The notes under the pieces are model-generated. The model searched no databases and had not been told where the DNA came from. It saw only the letters and a program-made list of their open reading frames with translations. Shown here one piece after another: positions 7,219 through 15,341 of a DNA stretch of 25,281 nucleotides. Within the stretch, counting starts at the first letter, position 1, and each line of letters opens with the position of its first letter. The translations under genes and the position numbers were made by a program. Source of the DNA: an uncultured bacterium (GTDB lineage: Bacteria; Bacillota; Clostridia; Lachnospirales; Lachnospiraceae); assembly GCA_946061355.1 (NCBI GenBank), contig CAMGRE010000007.1, positions 1 to 25,281 of the forward strand. The letters are read 5' to 3'.

Positions 7219-7506
7219 ATGATGTACATGCATTATTGCAAACACTGCAACCGGATTCATATGCTGAACGGTCACAAGTTTGACTGCCCTAATTGCTGCG
7301 GTCCTCTCGTGGAACTCTCGATCAGTTATCTGGAATATGCCAACATGGACATGGATCAGCGTGCCGCTTTCAAGGATCGTTGCAATGATCAGGAACAGTT
7401 AAAACACTTGAGCACCACCTATCGTCTGTATAAATACAGTAAGTGGTACAAAGAGATGAACGGCAAAAACGGCAAAGACAACGACTCCGATTCTGACTCT
7501 CTATAA
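7219..7506 (+). CDS. Small CxxC/CxxC zinc-ribbon protein of unknown function
   Basis: This 95-residue soluble protein has two CxxC pairs, Cys7/Cys10 and Cys23/Cys26, spaced like a zinc ribbon in the first 30 residues. A helical middle rich in Tyr and charged residues (35-80) follows, and a tail of alternating Asp and Ser ends it. There is no signal peptide or membrane helix. GGGAGG lies 10 bases upstream of the ATG at 7219. A second ATG at 7222 is possible, and an out-of-frame ATG at 7212 is rejected. I do not recognise a named family. Zinc ribbons often bind nucleic acid or mediate protein contacts. The gene has its own promoter and ends by overlapping the convergent SMR gene by 6 bases, so the two stop codons interlock. 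Confidence 0.8.
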   Translation: MMYMHYCKHCNRIHMLNGHKFDCPNCCGPLVELSISYLEYANMDMDQRAAFKDRCNDQEQLKHLSTTYRLYKYSKWYKEMNGKNGKDNDSDSDSL

Positions 7507-7836
7507 GTAAAACACCACGATTCCGGCGAGAATGCACAGCGTTCCCGCCACTTTTTTTGCGGATATCTTTTCCCCAAAGAATACTCTGCTCAGAAGCAGA
7601 ACCATCACATAGCCCAGAGACTCGATCACCGGACCGTTCTTATAATCCATCCCCCGAAAAGCAAGTACCGTGAGAAACATGGAGAGAAAGAGCAGCGCAT
7701 AACCCGTGATGACCCACGGATTTATGTACTCCCTGAGCACGGAAGGATATTTTTTTGTTGCACTCTTTTTTAACAGGATCTGGGAAAAAGAGGCAACGGT
7801 AACCGAAATCAGATAAATTCCAAAATATAAATTCAT
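7501..7836 (-). CDS. SMR/EamA-type four-helix membrane protein, ArnE/ArnF-like subunit
   Basis: This 111-residue protein has four predicted transmembrane helices, the size of a small multidrug resistance protein. The start (MNLYFGIYLI) and the segment SQILLKKSATK resemble SMR/EamA proteins. The Glu at position 14 that is essential for drug export in EmrE is replaced (Val14 in a straight count). This absence points to the ArnE/ArnF-type lipid-carrier flippase branch rather than a drug pump. The ATG overlaps the stop of the preceding gene by 4 bases (ATGA), and GGAGG lies just upstream, so the two proteins are probably made together as a heterodimer. It follows a GT-C gene, consistent with flipping a polyprenyl-phosphate sugar for that enzyme. 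The function is inferred. Confidence 0.8.
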   Translation of the reverse strand: MNLYFGIYLISVTVASFSQILLKKSATKKYPSVLREYINPWVITGYALLFLSMFLTVLAFRGMDYKNGPVIESLGYVMVLLLSRVFFGEKISAKKVAGTLCILAGIVVFYL

Positions 7837-8195
7837 TGTTCTGCCTCCTCTCCTGCGGTATTCACGATCACCGTGCCCGCGATCACCAGCGCAATTCCCG
7901 CGAGATTCCTGACTGTCACACGATCATGAAAGATCACGACCGCCCACAGAAGCGACCACACAAGCACCATCGCCCTGTTTGCATAGGCGATCGACAATTC
8001 AAACCGTTTGATGATCTGCTGCCAGCAGATGGCATAGATTCCCAGGATCATGATTTCTCCGCCATAAAACAGCAGAAAGGGCAGCGAGAACAGTTCCTGC
8101 GCCGCCGCGAACTTCGCCATAATGCTGGATCCTGTATAAAGTATAATCACAAGTTGTAATATAATGATATCCCTGACTCTGATCTTCTTTTTCAT
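7833..8195 (-). CDS. SMR/EamA-type four-helix membrane protein, partner subunit
   Basis: This 120-residue protein has four predicted transmembrane helices (about 10-28, 37-57, 70-90, 96-114). A positively charged N-terminus (MKKKIRVR) suggests N-in topology. Like its neighbour it lacks a membrane-embedded acidic residue in helix 1, which argues against a proton-coupled drug exporter. GAGGA lies about 10 bases before the ATG. It follows the 493-residue GT-C gene by 20 bases and overlaps the next SMR gene by 4, forming a three-gene operon. The pair is likely a heterodimeric flippase for a lipid-linked monosaccharide, comparable to ArnE with ArnF; this is inference from size, pairing and neighbour. 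Confidence 0.8.
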   Translation of the reverse strand: MKKKIRVRDIIILQLVIILYTGSSIMAKFAAAQELFSLPFLLFYGGEIMILGIYAICWQQIIKRFELSIAYANRAMVLVWSLLWAVVIFHDRVTVRNLAGIALVIAGTVIVNTAGEEAEQ

Positions 8196-8215
8196 AATTT
8201 TTTTCCTCTGTGATC

Positions 8216-9697
8216 CTAACGCACTTTGTAGATTTTGAAATCCTCTTTTTTTACAGAGGGTTCCGTAGATTCATACAGGAGCGTGAAGGTATCCGTTCCG
8301 ACCTCTCCCTCAATATAATTTGTGACCGTTGAAGAGATAAAATATATCGGCTTTCCCTGACTGTCATACACATCCACCCACTCTTTGAAAGCAGCCGCTT
8401 CCATTCTGTCCGTCCAGTGTCCGTCCTTGGTCACATAAGTATACGACCGACCGGTCGGCGCATACACAAATGTCCCTTTCGCAAGATACGGATAGATTGA
8501 GGAGCATTCCGCCTGGGCATCGACCACATACACCGCATCCGGTTCCAGGTTCTGTCGGATATATTCCGCCGCCTCCCTGCCGTTCGAGAAAGGTCCGTCA
8601 AGATCCGCCCTCATGTCCGAGACCGTGTGAAGCAGCACCAGCACCGCAAACAGGCAGAACACAGCCTCTCCCGGATGATACTTGCCACGTCCCGCTCCCT
8701 GCGTGCGCATGATCCACATCCCCCAGATGATCACAAGTCCCATTGTCATAAAGCGCTGCAGGGAACAGCCGTACACCATGGCATAAAACCAGAGCTGATA
8801 GACCACCGTCCCGGCCGTAACCACCGCGACCGTATATTTCGCCGCGCTTCCCTTGCGGATCAGTAGCACAAGCAGAAAGAGAATCCCCATGACCAGAAAT
8901 GCAAAACCGATCGCGGGCCAAAGTCCGCACAATTTCTCCACGGATTCTCCGTATTTCTCCAGCATCTTCTGAACCGTACGATAAGGGTCTGTCATCTTCA
9001 CCTGCAGCCATCTCTCGTCACCCCCGTTCAACAGCTGCCGGAAAAGCAACACACCGCTCACAACGGGCAGGAGTGTGCAAAGCGCCCTCTTCACATAACC
9101 TGTATCGTCCCGATTTGCCATCCGGTCCGCCACCGTCTCCGCCAGATAACACAACATGATCAGAAGCGATGTCGCAAACATGATCGTATGGGTCTGCATC
9201 AGCAATGCCGTAACGACCATATACCGCACAGGCTTTTCTTTCCTGGTCGGAAACCAGTCGGCAAGCAGGAACAAAAACAAAGGGATCAGGCAATAACTTC
9301 CCGCGATCACGGCATAATAATACATGAGAAACGGACTGCACAGAAGCAGGGCTTTCACTCCATAGGAAAAGTCCGAACGGTACACAAGCAGAAACGCTGC
9401 CGCCATCACAGCCAGATAAGACAGGATATTGTGCATGAAATAAGGAATCCCAAGTTTCGCAAATGGGAACATGAGCAGATGCCACAGGCAGGGATTGCCC
9501 TCAAATACCATCTGCGCCGGCAGCTTCCACACAGCTGCATCCCGCGCCAGCAGCCAGACCTGGGCTTCATCGCACCACGGCTCATGCGCAAAAAGCAGCA
9601 CCAGATTCAGAACTGCATATATTCCAAACAAAACCGCAAGCAGCAGCTTTTTGTTGTCCGCCTGCAATGATTTATAAGTTAACAATGGTGATCTCAT
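8216..9697 (-). CDS. GT-C type membrane glycosyltransferase, ArnT/PMT-like (GT39-like)
   Basis: This 493-residue polytopic protein has about ten membrane helices. Right after the first helix (18-37) comes HEPWCDEAQVWLLAR, with adjacent Asp43-Glu44 in the first outer loop. That is the place and form of the catalytic acidic pair of GT-C enzymes that use polyprenyl-phosphate sugars. A C-terminal soluble part (about 380-493) faces outside. Such enzymes move a sugar from a lipid carrier to an acceptor on the outer face. The donor and acceptor are not readable. It leads an operon with the two SMR genes, which could supply flipped donor. AAGGAG lies 5 bases upstream of the ATG, and a strong promoter is 36 bases further up. 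Confidence 0.8.
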   Translation of the reverse strand: MRSPLLTYKSLQADNKKLLLAVLFGIYAVLNLVLLFAHEPWCDEAQVWLLARDAAVWKLPAQMVFEGNPCLWHLLMFPFAKLGIPYFMHNILSYLAVMAAAFLLVYRSDFSYGVKALLLCSPFLMYYYAVIAGSYCLIPLFLFLLADWFPTRKEKPVRYMVVTALLMQTHTIMFATSLLIMLCYLAETVADRMANRDDTGYVKRALCTLLPVVSGVLLFRQLLNGGDERWLQVKMTDPYRTVQKMLEKYGESVEKLCGLWPAIGFAFLVMGILFLLVLLIRKGSAAKYTVAVVTAGTVVYQLWFYAMVYGCSLQRFMTMGLVIIWGMWIMRTQGAGRGKYHPGEAVFCLFAVLVLLHTVSDMRADLDGPFSNGREAAEYIRQNLEPDAVYVVDAQAECSSIYPYLAKGTFVYAPTGRSYTYVTKDGHWTDRMEAAAFKEWVDVYDSQGKPIYFISSTVTNYIEGEVGTDTFTLLYESTEPSVKKEDFKIYKVR

Positions 9698-9732
9698 CGC
9701 CTCTCCTTATGAATTCTAAAAGAATATATATC

Positions 9733-9761
9733 AATATAGCATACCTGCCTTTTTGTGGCAA
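9733..9761 (-). promoter_or_regulatory. Promoter of the GT-C/SMR operon
   Basis: On the minus strand TTGCCA (9761-9756), a 17-base spacer and TATATT (9738-9733) with TG one base before the -10 form a good extended sigma-A promoter, about 36 bases upstream of the ATG at 9697. Its -35 box is also a candidate -35 for the divergent promoter. Confidence 0.65.
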
Positions 9762-9784
9762 CAAAGGAACAAGCGTGTTATAAT
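9756..9784 (+). promoter_or_regulatory. Promoter of the GtrII-like gene
   Basis: A perfect extended -10 (TG-T-TATAAT, 9776-9784) lies 33 bases before the start at 9818. The -35 at 17-base spacing is TGGCAA (9756-9761), only 3 of 6 matches, and is the complement of the -35 box of the divergent promoter. GGAGG at 9805-9809 serves as ribosome-binding site. Confidence 0.6.
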
Positions 9785-9817
9785 GGTCAAAACGAAGTAT
9801 AACTGGAGGTACGCTTC

Positions 9818-11482
9818 ATGCTTTCCTTAAAAAGTCCATCCGAATATCTGACTGATATTTGCCGGCGCGTGTCCGCAGAATCAAAGCTTGCTTTCCTGAG
9901 CGCTTTTATCTCCGGCTTTCTCTGTCATCTGTTTATCTTTACCAATTCCATGTATAATAATGATGACATCCGCCGGCTATATACAGATAATGACAGATCT
10001 GATCTCGGGCGATGGCTGTTATCGTATATTTCCGGTATCTCCTCGAATTTCAGTCTCCCGGTCGTCAACGGCATTCTGGGACTGCTATGGCTCAGCCTTG
10101 CCGCCATGGTTCTGGTATCTGTCTTTAAAATGAAAAACCGTCTGTTCATTTTCCTGGCAGGAGCACTCCTCGCGGTTTTTCCTTCCGTGGCTGCCATATA
10201 TTCTTATATGTTTACGGCTGACCCTTACTTTTTTGCCTGTCTGCTCAGCGTTCTGGCAGTTTACTTTGTCACCGCAAATAAAAGGAAATACTCCTGGATT
10301 GCCGGAGCGGTATTGCTGTGCTGCAGCATGGGAATCTATCAGTCCTACCTTTCGTTCGCTCTGCTGCTGTTGGTATTTTATTATCTTCTGATGCTGCTGC
10401 AGCCCGAGAAATATGATGACCGGACGATCATTACCGCCATCCCGCGCTACCTCGCAATGCTTGTCTGCGGCGTTGGCGCTTACTATATCGGACTGCAGAT
10501 CACGCTGAAGGTCAAGGGAATCTCGCTGAGCGAGTATCAGGGCATCGGCGAGAGCGCCATTCCGGGCATTGCGCAGATCCGGGATCGCATGCTGCATATT
10601 TTCAGGGATTTTTACGAATTTTTCAAGGCAGGACAGATTCTCGCCCTCAATGGCTGGATCCGGACCGCCGTGCTGTTATGTGTACTTCTCGGGGCAGTGT
10701 TTCTGATCATGCTTTACAAGAGGAACAGTGTCTACAAAAGTCCGCTGCGCACCTTTCTGATCGCACTCTGCATTGTGTGCATCCCCATATGCACTAATAT
10801 TATTTATATGATCTCCGACGGCGTCACCTATCACATGCTGATGCGCCACTCCTGGTGTCTTCTGTTTATCGCCGTTCTGATCTTCTGTGAGAACGCCGTA
10901 ACGCCGGCCCGAGCGGATGCCGCATCACCATCGCCGGCAAACATTACACCATCATCCCCGGCTGATACCGCGTCGCCATCCCCGGCAGACGCTGCATCGC
11001 CATCCCACACAAGTACAAACACCGGGAAACTGCTCGAATGGGGTGCAGCGCTTGCCGTTCTGGTCATCGTCTGGAACTTTGTTCTGCTGAACAATATTGC
11101 ATATTTTAATATGAATTTCCGGTATGAAAAGACATATGCATTATGCTTGAAAATTGTGGACAGACTGGAACAGCAGGAGGATTATGATATTGACCGCCCG
11201 ATCGCCTTTATCGGACGATACAGTAAGACCTACAAAATGGAAGCCTGCGAAGAGCTCCTCGAACCCATGGCCGGTATGAAGGATCCCCGCGTCTTTATGG
11301 GTACGAGCAGGGCGTATCTTCCTTTCATGCAGAACTGTCTCGGAGAGGATATCACCATCGCCGCTCCGGAACAGGAGGAAGCCATCAGGGCCTCGGAAGA
11401 ATTCCAATCCATGCCGCGTTTCCCGCATGACGGCTCCATCCGTATCATCAATGACATTACCGTGGTTAAGCTGAATGACTAA
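9818..11482 (+). CDS. GtrII-like polytopic glucosyltransferase
   Basis: This 554-residue membrane protein resembles the GtrII glucosyltransferase family, which moves glucose from a polyprenyl carrier to surface polysaccharide at the outer face. The first helix (about 25-42) is followed by an outer loop with NNDD (47-50) and a conserved-looking SDLGRW (61-66), typical of the family. About ten further helices follow, then a soluble C-terminal domain (about 425-554). Residues 367-398 are four tandem 8-residue repeats rich in Ala, Ser and Pro in the segment before the last helix, which looks like an insertion. The start is fixed by GGAGG 8 bases upstream. It is 42 bases before the SGNH gene on the same strand, likely co-transcribed. 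The donor and acceptor are not known. Confidence 0.8.
   Translation: MLSLKSPSEYLTDICRRVSAESKLAFLSAFISGFLCHLFIFTNSMYNNDDIRRLYTDNDRSDLGRWLLSYISGISSNFSLPVVNGILGLLWLSLAAMVLVSVFKMKNRLFIFLAGALLAVFPSVAAIYSYMFTADPYFFACLLSVLAVYFVTANKRKYSWIAGAVLLCCSMGIYQSYLSFALLLLVFYYLLMLLQPEKYDDRTIITAIPRYLAMLVCGVGAYYIGLQITLKVKGISLSEYQGIGESAIPGIAQIRDRMLHIFRDFYEFFKAGQILALNGWIRTAVLLCVLLGAVFLIMLYKRNSVYKSPLRTFLIALCIVCIPICTNIIYMISDGVTYHMLMRHSWCLLFIAVLIFCENAVTPARADAASPSPANITPSSPADTASPSPADAASPSHTSTNTGKLLEWGAALAVLVIVWNFVLLNNIAYFNMNFRYEKTYALCLKIVDRLEQQEDYDIDRPIAFIGRYSKTYKMEACEELLEPMAGMKDPRVFMGTSRAYLPFMQNCLGEDITIAAPEQEEAIRASEEFQSMPRFPHDGSIRIINDITVVKLND
10916..11011 (+). repeat. Four tandem 24-bp in-frame repeats
   Basis: Four imperfect copies of a 24-base unit start at 10916, 10940, 10964 and 10988. 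They encode DAASPSPA, NITPSSPA, DTASPSPA and DAASPSHT. The unit is a multiple of three, so copy-number change would lengthen or shorten a loop of the GtrII-like enzyme without breaking it. Confidence 0.85.
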
Positions 11483-11524
11483 AACCTGTTTTCAAGAGAA
11501 TGCTATCAAAGGAGACTCACAACT

Positions 11525-12613
11525 ATGGAAGACAACAAAAAAACCGTACACCACAACATAAAAAAGCACGAAGCAGAACCGTACGATTCCGGAAAATACG
11601 ACGATGAGAAACCGGTCCGGGTAAGACGCCGGAAAAAGAAACACGCAGACCACTCCACCGGCAAAAGTTCCGTCCCCTCTAAGACTCTGCTGCTTCACGG
11701 TGGCTTTGTTGCGCTGATTTTGTTGATCGCCGTGATCGGCATCGTGCGGCTGGTGCAATGGAACAAAGGGCGGGAGTCCGATTATGATCCCAATGAGGTC
11801 AGTACGGAATTTGATACGGAAACGGAAGACTATCTGCTGCCTTTGGAATCAAAGACCGCTGAACTGCAAAAGGATGACGGTGTCAATACGATCCTGTTGT
11901 TGGGAAATGATCAGTTTGCGAGAGAACGGGGCGAAAACGGCATTGACGGGCAGATTGCGGCTCTGACCGGCGGCGCTGTGTACAATTGCAGTTTTGACAA
12001 TACTTATCTGGGATTGAAGAATACGGTATACAGTGAAGATTATCCGACAGATGCGTTCAATCTGTACTGGATCGTGATGTGCATGACGATGAACGATTAT
12101 ACCCTTTTGGAAAACACCGTAAATCAATGGGGCCGCGATGACAATGCCCCCGCCACAATCGAGACGCTGAAAAATCTTGATCTGAGTACGGTTGACACGG
12201 TAGTCATCATGTATGACGCCAACGATTTCCTCAAGGGCCGTATTCTGGCAGGTCCGTACGATGAGACCACGGCAGTCACCTGCTGCGGATGTCTGCAGCA
12301 GTCCATCATGCTCTTAAAGCAGACGTTCCCGCAGATGCGTATCATTGTTTCCTCTCCATACTTTACTTATGCAGAGGATGAAGAAGGGAATCTACAGCCC
12401 GGCAGCCTTGTGAATTACGGTCAGGGAACCCTTCCGGACTACATGATCGCATACAAGAATATCGCCGTCAACAACGGTGTCTCTTTCATCGACAATTACT
12501 TTGGCTCCATCACGGAAGATAATTATTCCCAATACCTTCAGGAAGATCTCTTCAATCTGAACGATGCGGGACGCGCACTGATTGCAAAAAGGATCGCCGA
12601 ATTTATCGGCTGA
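11525..12613 (+). CDS. Membrane-anchored SGNH-fold protein with altered active-site residues
   Basis: This 362-residue protein has a charged cytoplasmic N-terminus (1-52, with an RRRKKKH cluster), one transmembrane helix (about 56-75) and an extracellular SGNH/GDSL-like domain (about 118-362). The block I position reads LLLGND (124-129) where GDS with the nucleophilic Ser is expected. The block III equivalent YDAND (230-234) keeps Asn-Asp. Block V reads DLFNLNDAG (341-349), with Asn344 where the catalytic His of DxxH is expected. The protein may therefore bind a glycan or acyl chain without hydrolysing it, or use other residues. AAGGAG lies before the start. It follows the GtrII-like gene by 42 bases on the plus strand and has no visible terminator before the convergent flippase gene. 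The fold call is moderately sure. Confidence 0.78.
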   Translation: MEDNKKTVHHNIKKHEAEPYDSGKYDDEKPVRVRRRKKKHADHSTGKSSVPSKTLLLHGGFVALILLIAVIGIVRLVQWNKGRESDYDPNEVSTEFDTETEDYLLPLESKTAELQKDDGVNTILLLGNDQFARERGENGIDGQIAALTGGAVYNCSFDNTYLGLKNTVYSEDYPTDAFNLYWIVMCMTMNDYTLLENTVNQWGRDDNAPATIETLKNLDLSTVDTVVIMYDANDFLKGRILAGPYDETTAVTCCGCLQQSIMLLKQTFPQMRIIVSSPYFTYAEDEEGNLQPGSLVNYGQGTLPDYMIAYKNIAVNNGVSFIDNYFGSITEDNYSQYLQEDLFNLNDAGRALIAKRIAEFIG

Positions 12614-12641
12614 GCACACAGCCAGCTGCCGATACACACCG

Positions 12642-14075
12642 CTACTTTCCGTCACGCGATGACCGTCCGGGAAGGCGTAGACCCGTTCTCCAAATATTGA
12701 CGGCAGCAACCGGCAGATAGCATACGGCGCAGACCGCTACGAGTACGAAAAAGTTGGTAAACTCCACACAGTGGAAAATCGCAAAGAACAAAACATACGC
12801 AGCCAGATTGATCAGAAGGATCTGCGTATGTTTTTTTTGCCAGAAATTGCCGTACACCCTGGCTGTAAAGTATGCGGAAACAAGCATGCCGGCGCCTGCC
12901 GTCACGAACGTGGCAAGTGCAGTTCCCGTCAGGGACAGCACGGATGTGAGCAGCGGGCAGAGTATGACTTCCAGAACCAGCATTCCCGCCGAAATCCATA
13001 CAATGTTTTTTTTGCGGCTTGCCGCGGAAAGGATCATCGCAAATACCAACGTCATCCCCAGGAACGACGTTCCAAAGATCAGGAGTGAGAGCGCATTTCC
13101 CCCCGCCCTGTAGGACGGCTTATAAAACAAAGCAAGGATGTGACCTGCCGCTGCGGAAATGACTGTCACCGCAGGCAGGATCAACGCCAGAATGAGATCG
13201 AGCAGGCTGCCGATCTCCTCTCCCGCCTCCTTCATTTCCCCTGCCTCATAATGTCTCGTGATCAGGGGAAGTGCCACCGTATAAAATGCGGTCAGCAGAT
13301 AATACGGGATCTTGGAAAAAGAAGCCACGCCCGTATAATATCCGACCAGCTTATTGTCACCTGACACACTCTTTAAGATCAATGTGTCAAGATTCATGAT
13401 CACGGTAGAGACACAGAACAGAAGCAGATAATTCAGTGCCGTTTTGGCATATTCCTCCCATGAGATCTTCTCCCCGTTTCTTTGAAAAAGCGGTCTGATC
13501 TTCCATACACGATAAGATGAAATTGCGGAGATCAGCACTGCGGCAAACAAAAAGCCCATCTGTGTTCCCAGGATAGGATCTGCGAACAGGAACAATACGA
13601 AAGGGATTACACTGAGCTTCAGAATCGGATAAATGATACCTGTCCCCGCTTCTGCCTTGAACTCCTTATGCCCGTTCAAAATGCCTAACATCAGCGAATA
13701 TAACCCGGTAAAGGGAAGCAGAAATGCAATATTCCTGATATACGGCACAAGCGCCGCATCTCCCAACGCTTTTCCGATCAGGGGCGCCCCAAAGTATGTC
13801 CCGCAGAAAAACAGAAGCACGATCCCCATCTGGAACGAAAGCCCTTTGCGGATCAGATCTCTCTCCTCATAGCTCTCCATGGAAACAGCCTTCGCCATCC
13901 CCTGTCTGACGCCATCAGTAAAAAAGATATACTCAAAATTCATGATCGTGATGATCGTTCCCACAATCCCGTATTCCGCCTCCGGCAGATACCTGCCGAG
14001 AAAGAAGTGCATCGCATAGCTGCCGATCACAAATGATATTTTGTTTAACAGATGTAATATGATTCCAAGATACAT
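12642..14075 (-). CDS. Wzx-like polysaccharide flippase (MATE/MOP superfamily)
   Basis: This 477-residue protein has 12 to 14 predicted membrane helices and an N-terminal pattern typical of polysaccharide transporters (NKISFVIGSYAMHFFLGRYL, then EYGIVGTI). Its length matches the family. It would carry a lipid-linked oligosaccharide repeat unit across the membrane for surface polysaccharide assembly. AAAGGG lies about 6 bases before the ATG. It stands alone on the minus strand between convergent (SGNH) and divergent (GT4) plus-strand genes. No Wzy polymerase is clearly recognised in the window. One of the GT-C-like proteins could be mistaken for one. Confidence 0.85.
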   Translation of the reverse strand: MYLGIILHLLNKISFVIGSYAMHFFLGRYLPEAEYGIVGTIITIMNFEYIFFTDGVRQGMAKAVSMESYEERDLIRKGLSFQMGIVLLFFCGTYFGAPLIGKALGDAALVPYIRNIAFLLPFTGLYSLMLGILNGHKEFKAEAGTGIIYPILKLSVIPFVLFLFADPILGTQMGFLFAAVLISAISSYRVWKIRPLFQRNGEKISWEEYAKTALNYLLLFCVSTVIMNLDTLILKSVSGDNKLVGYYTGVASFSKIPYYLLTAFYTVALPLITRHYEAGEMKEAGEEIGSLLDLILALILPAVTVISAAAGHILALFYKPSYRAGGNALSLLIFGTSFLGMTLVFAMILSAASRKKNIVWISAGMLVLEVILCPLLTSVLSLTGTALATFVTAGAGMLVSAYFTARVYGNFWQKKHTQILLINLAAYVLFFAIFHCVEFTNFFVLVAVCAVCYLPVAAVNIWRTGLRLPGRSSRDGK

Positions 14076-14110
14076 ACAATCCCTTTCGTCCGATTATCCC
14101 CTGCGGAATA

Positions 14111-14137
14111 TTGAATTTTCACCCTCTGTATTATAAT
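14111..14137 (+). promoter_or_regulatory. Candidate promoter of the GT4 gene
   Basis: TTGAAT (14111-14116) and a perfect TATAAT (14132-14137) are separated by 15 bases, which is short. The AT-rich stretch also reads TATAAT on the minus strand at 14135-14130, so it may serve the divergent flippase gene too. Transcription from it would start near 14144, which favours the ATG at 14169. Confidence 0.4.
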
Positions 14138-14168
14138 ATATACTATTATGGAAGGAGATAAGCATATC

Positions 14169-15341
14169 ATGTCAAAGAAAAAAGTGCTCGTAACTGCATC
14201 CACTTTTCCGCGTTGGAAAGATGATACAGAACCACGGTTCATTTTAGACTATTGTATCGGTTTAAGCAAGTATTATGACATCACCGTACTTGTCCCTGCC
14301 GCTGTCGGCGCCGCCCCTGATGAGTATCTGGACGGTATTCATGTGATCCGTTATCACTATTTCCCGATCCATTCCTGGGAGACGCTCTGCTATCCCGGCG
14401 CCATCGTTCCCCGTATCAAGGAGAAGAAAGCGCGCGCGCTCCTCGTTCCGTTTTTGCTGCTGTCCCTGTTTTTCCATATCAGGAAATACGAAAAGGATGC
14501 CGATTTCATTCACGCACACTGGCTGATCCCGCAGGGCATCGTCCACGCTTTCTGTAAAAAGCCGTTCCTTGTGACAGGACACGGCGGCGATGTGGGCGAG
14601 CTGAACGGCTTCCCGTTTTGTTCTCTCAAGAAACGCTGTCTGAAGAAAGCGTTTGCGGTCACGACCGTGTCAAAGCACCTGCAGAATGTTCTGGCACAGA
14701 AATATGACTATACAAATACTTCCGTTATCACAATGGGGTGCAACACATCATACTTCACTCCCGACAACAGAGTGGAAAATTATTTCGGACAAAATTCCCA
14801 AAAAGTGGTTTTGTTCGTTGGAAGGCTGGCGGAGAAAAAAGGGATCCCCTATCTGATCCGTGCAATGCAATCGGTTGACGCACTGCTCATCATCGTCGGC
14901 GACGGACCGGAAAAGACGCGTTGTGAAGAACTAACCGCACAGCTTGATCTGTCCGACAGGATCCGGTTTCTCGGCCCCAAAACGCACAATGAGCTCCGCG
15001 CCATCTATGCTTCCGCCGATATTTTTGCTGCCCCCTCGATCACAACCAAAGGCGGCGACGTGGAAGGCATGCCTACCGTATTATTGGAAGCCATGGCGTC
15101 AGGGATTCCCGTCATTGCAAGCAACTCCGGCGGGATCCCCGACACCATAACCGATCGGGAAAACGGACTTCTCGTGGAAGAAAAAAATGTTTTCCAGATT
15201 TCCTCCTGCATAAATCTTTTGTTGGATTCTCCCGAATTATACGCAAAATTATCCAAAGCTTCGCTGCAGACAGCCGCTCTGTTTGATTACAGCGTAATCG
15301 CCAAGAAATATCACGATATAATGGAAAACAGCTGCCCCTAG
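14169..15341 (+). CDS. GT4-family glycosyltransferase (GT-B fold)
   Basis: This 390-residue cytoplasmic or membrane-associated glycosyltransferase has an N-terminal domain with STFPRWKDDTEPRF (11-24), FIHAHWLIPQG (113-123) and VTGHGGDV (135-142). The C-terminal nucleotide-sugar domain has FVGRLAEKKG (216-225), IIVGDGPEK (241-249) and the EGMP...E pair (E299, E307) that binds the donor in GT4 enzymes. It would add one sugar to a lipid-linked intermediate; which sugar is not readable. ATG at 14169 is chosen over the in-frame ATG at 14148 because AAGGAG (14152-14157) lies between them. The last codons form the left arm of a terminator, and the stop codon sits in its loop. Confidence 0.92.
   Translation: MSKKKVLVTASTFPRWKDDTEPRFILDYCIGLSKYYDITVLVPAAVGAAPDEYLDGIHVIRYHYFPIHSWETLCYPGAIVPRIKEKKARALLVPFLLLSLFFHIRKYEKDADFIHAHWLIPQGIVHAFCKKPFLVTGHGGDVGELNGFPFCSLKKRCLKKAFAVTTVSKHLQNVLAQKYDYTNTSVITMGCNTSYFTPDNRVENYFGQNSQKVVLFVGRLAEKKGIPYLIRAMQSVDALLIIVGDGPEKTRCEELTAQLDLSDRIRFLGPKTHNELRAIYASADIFAAPSITTKGGDVEGMPTVLLEAMASGIPVIASNSGGIPDTITDRENGLLVEEKNVFQISSCINLLLDSPELYAKLSKASLQTAALFDYSVIAKKYHDIMENSCP

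Noticed and set aside
7501..8195. Multidrug exporter of the EmrE type
   Set aside because: The membrane Glu required in EmrE is missing in both proteins, and the neighbour is a GT-C glycosyltransferase.
12614..12641. Possible terminator between the convergent SGNH and flippase genes
   Set aside because: No stable stem followed by a T-run could be found in the 28-base gap.
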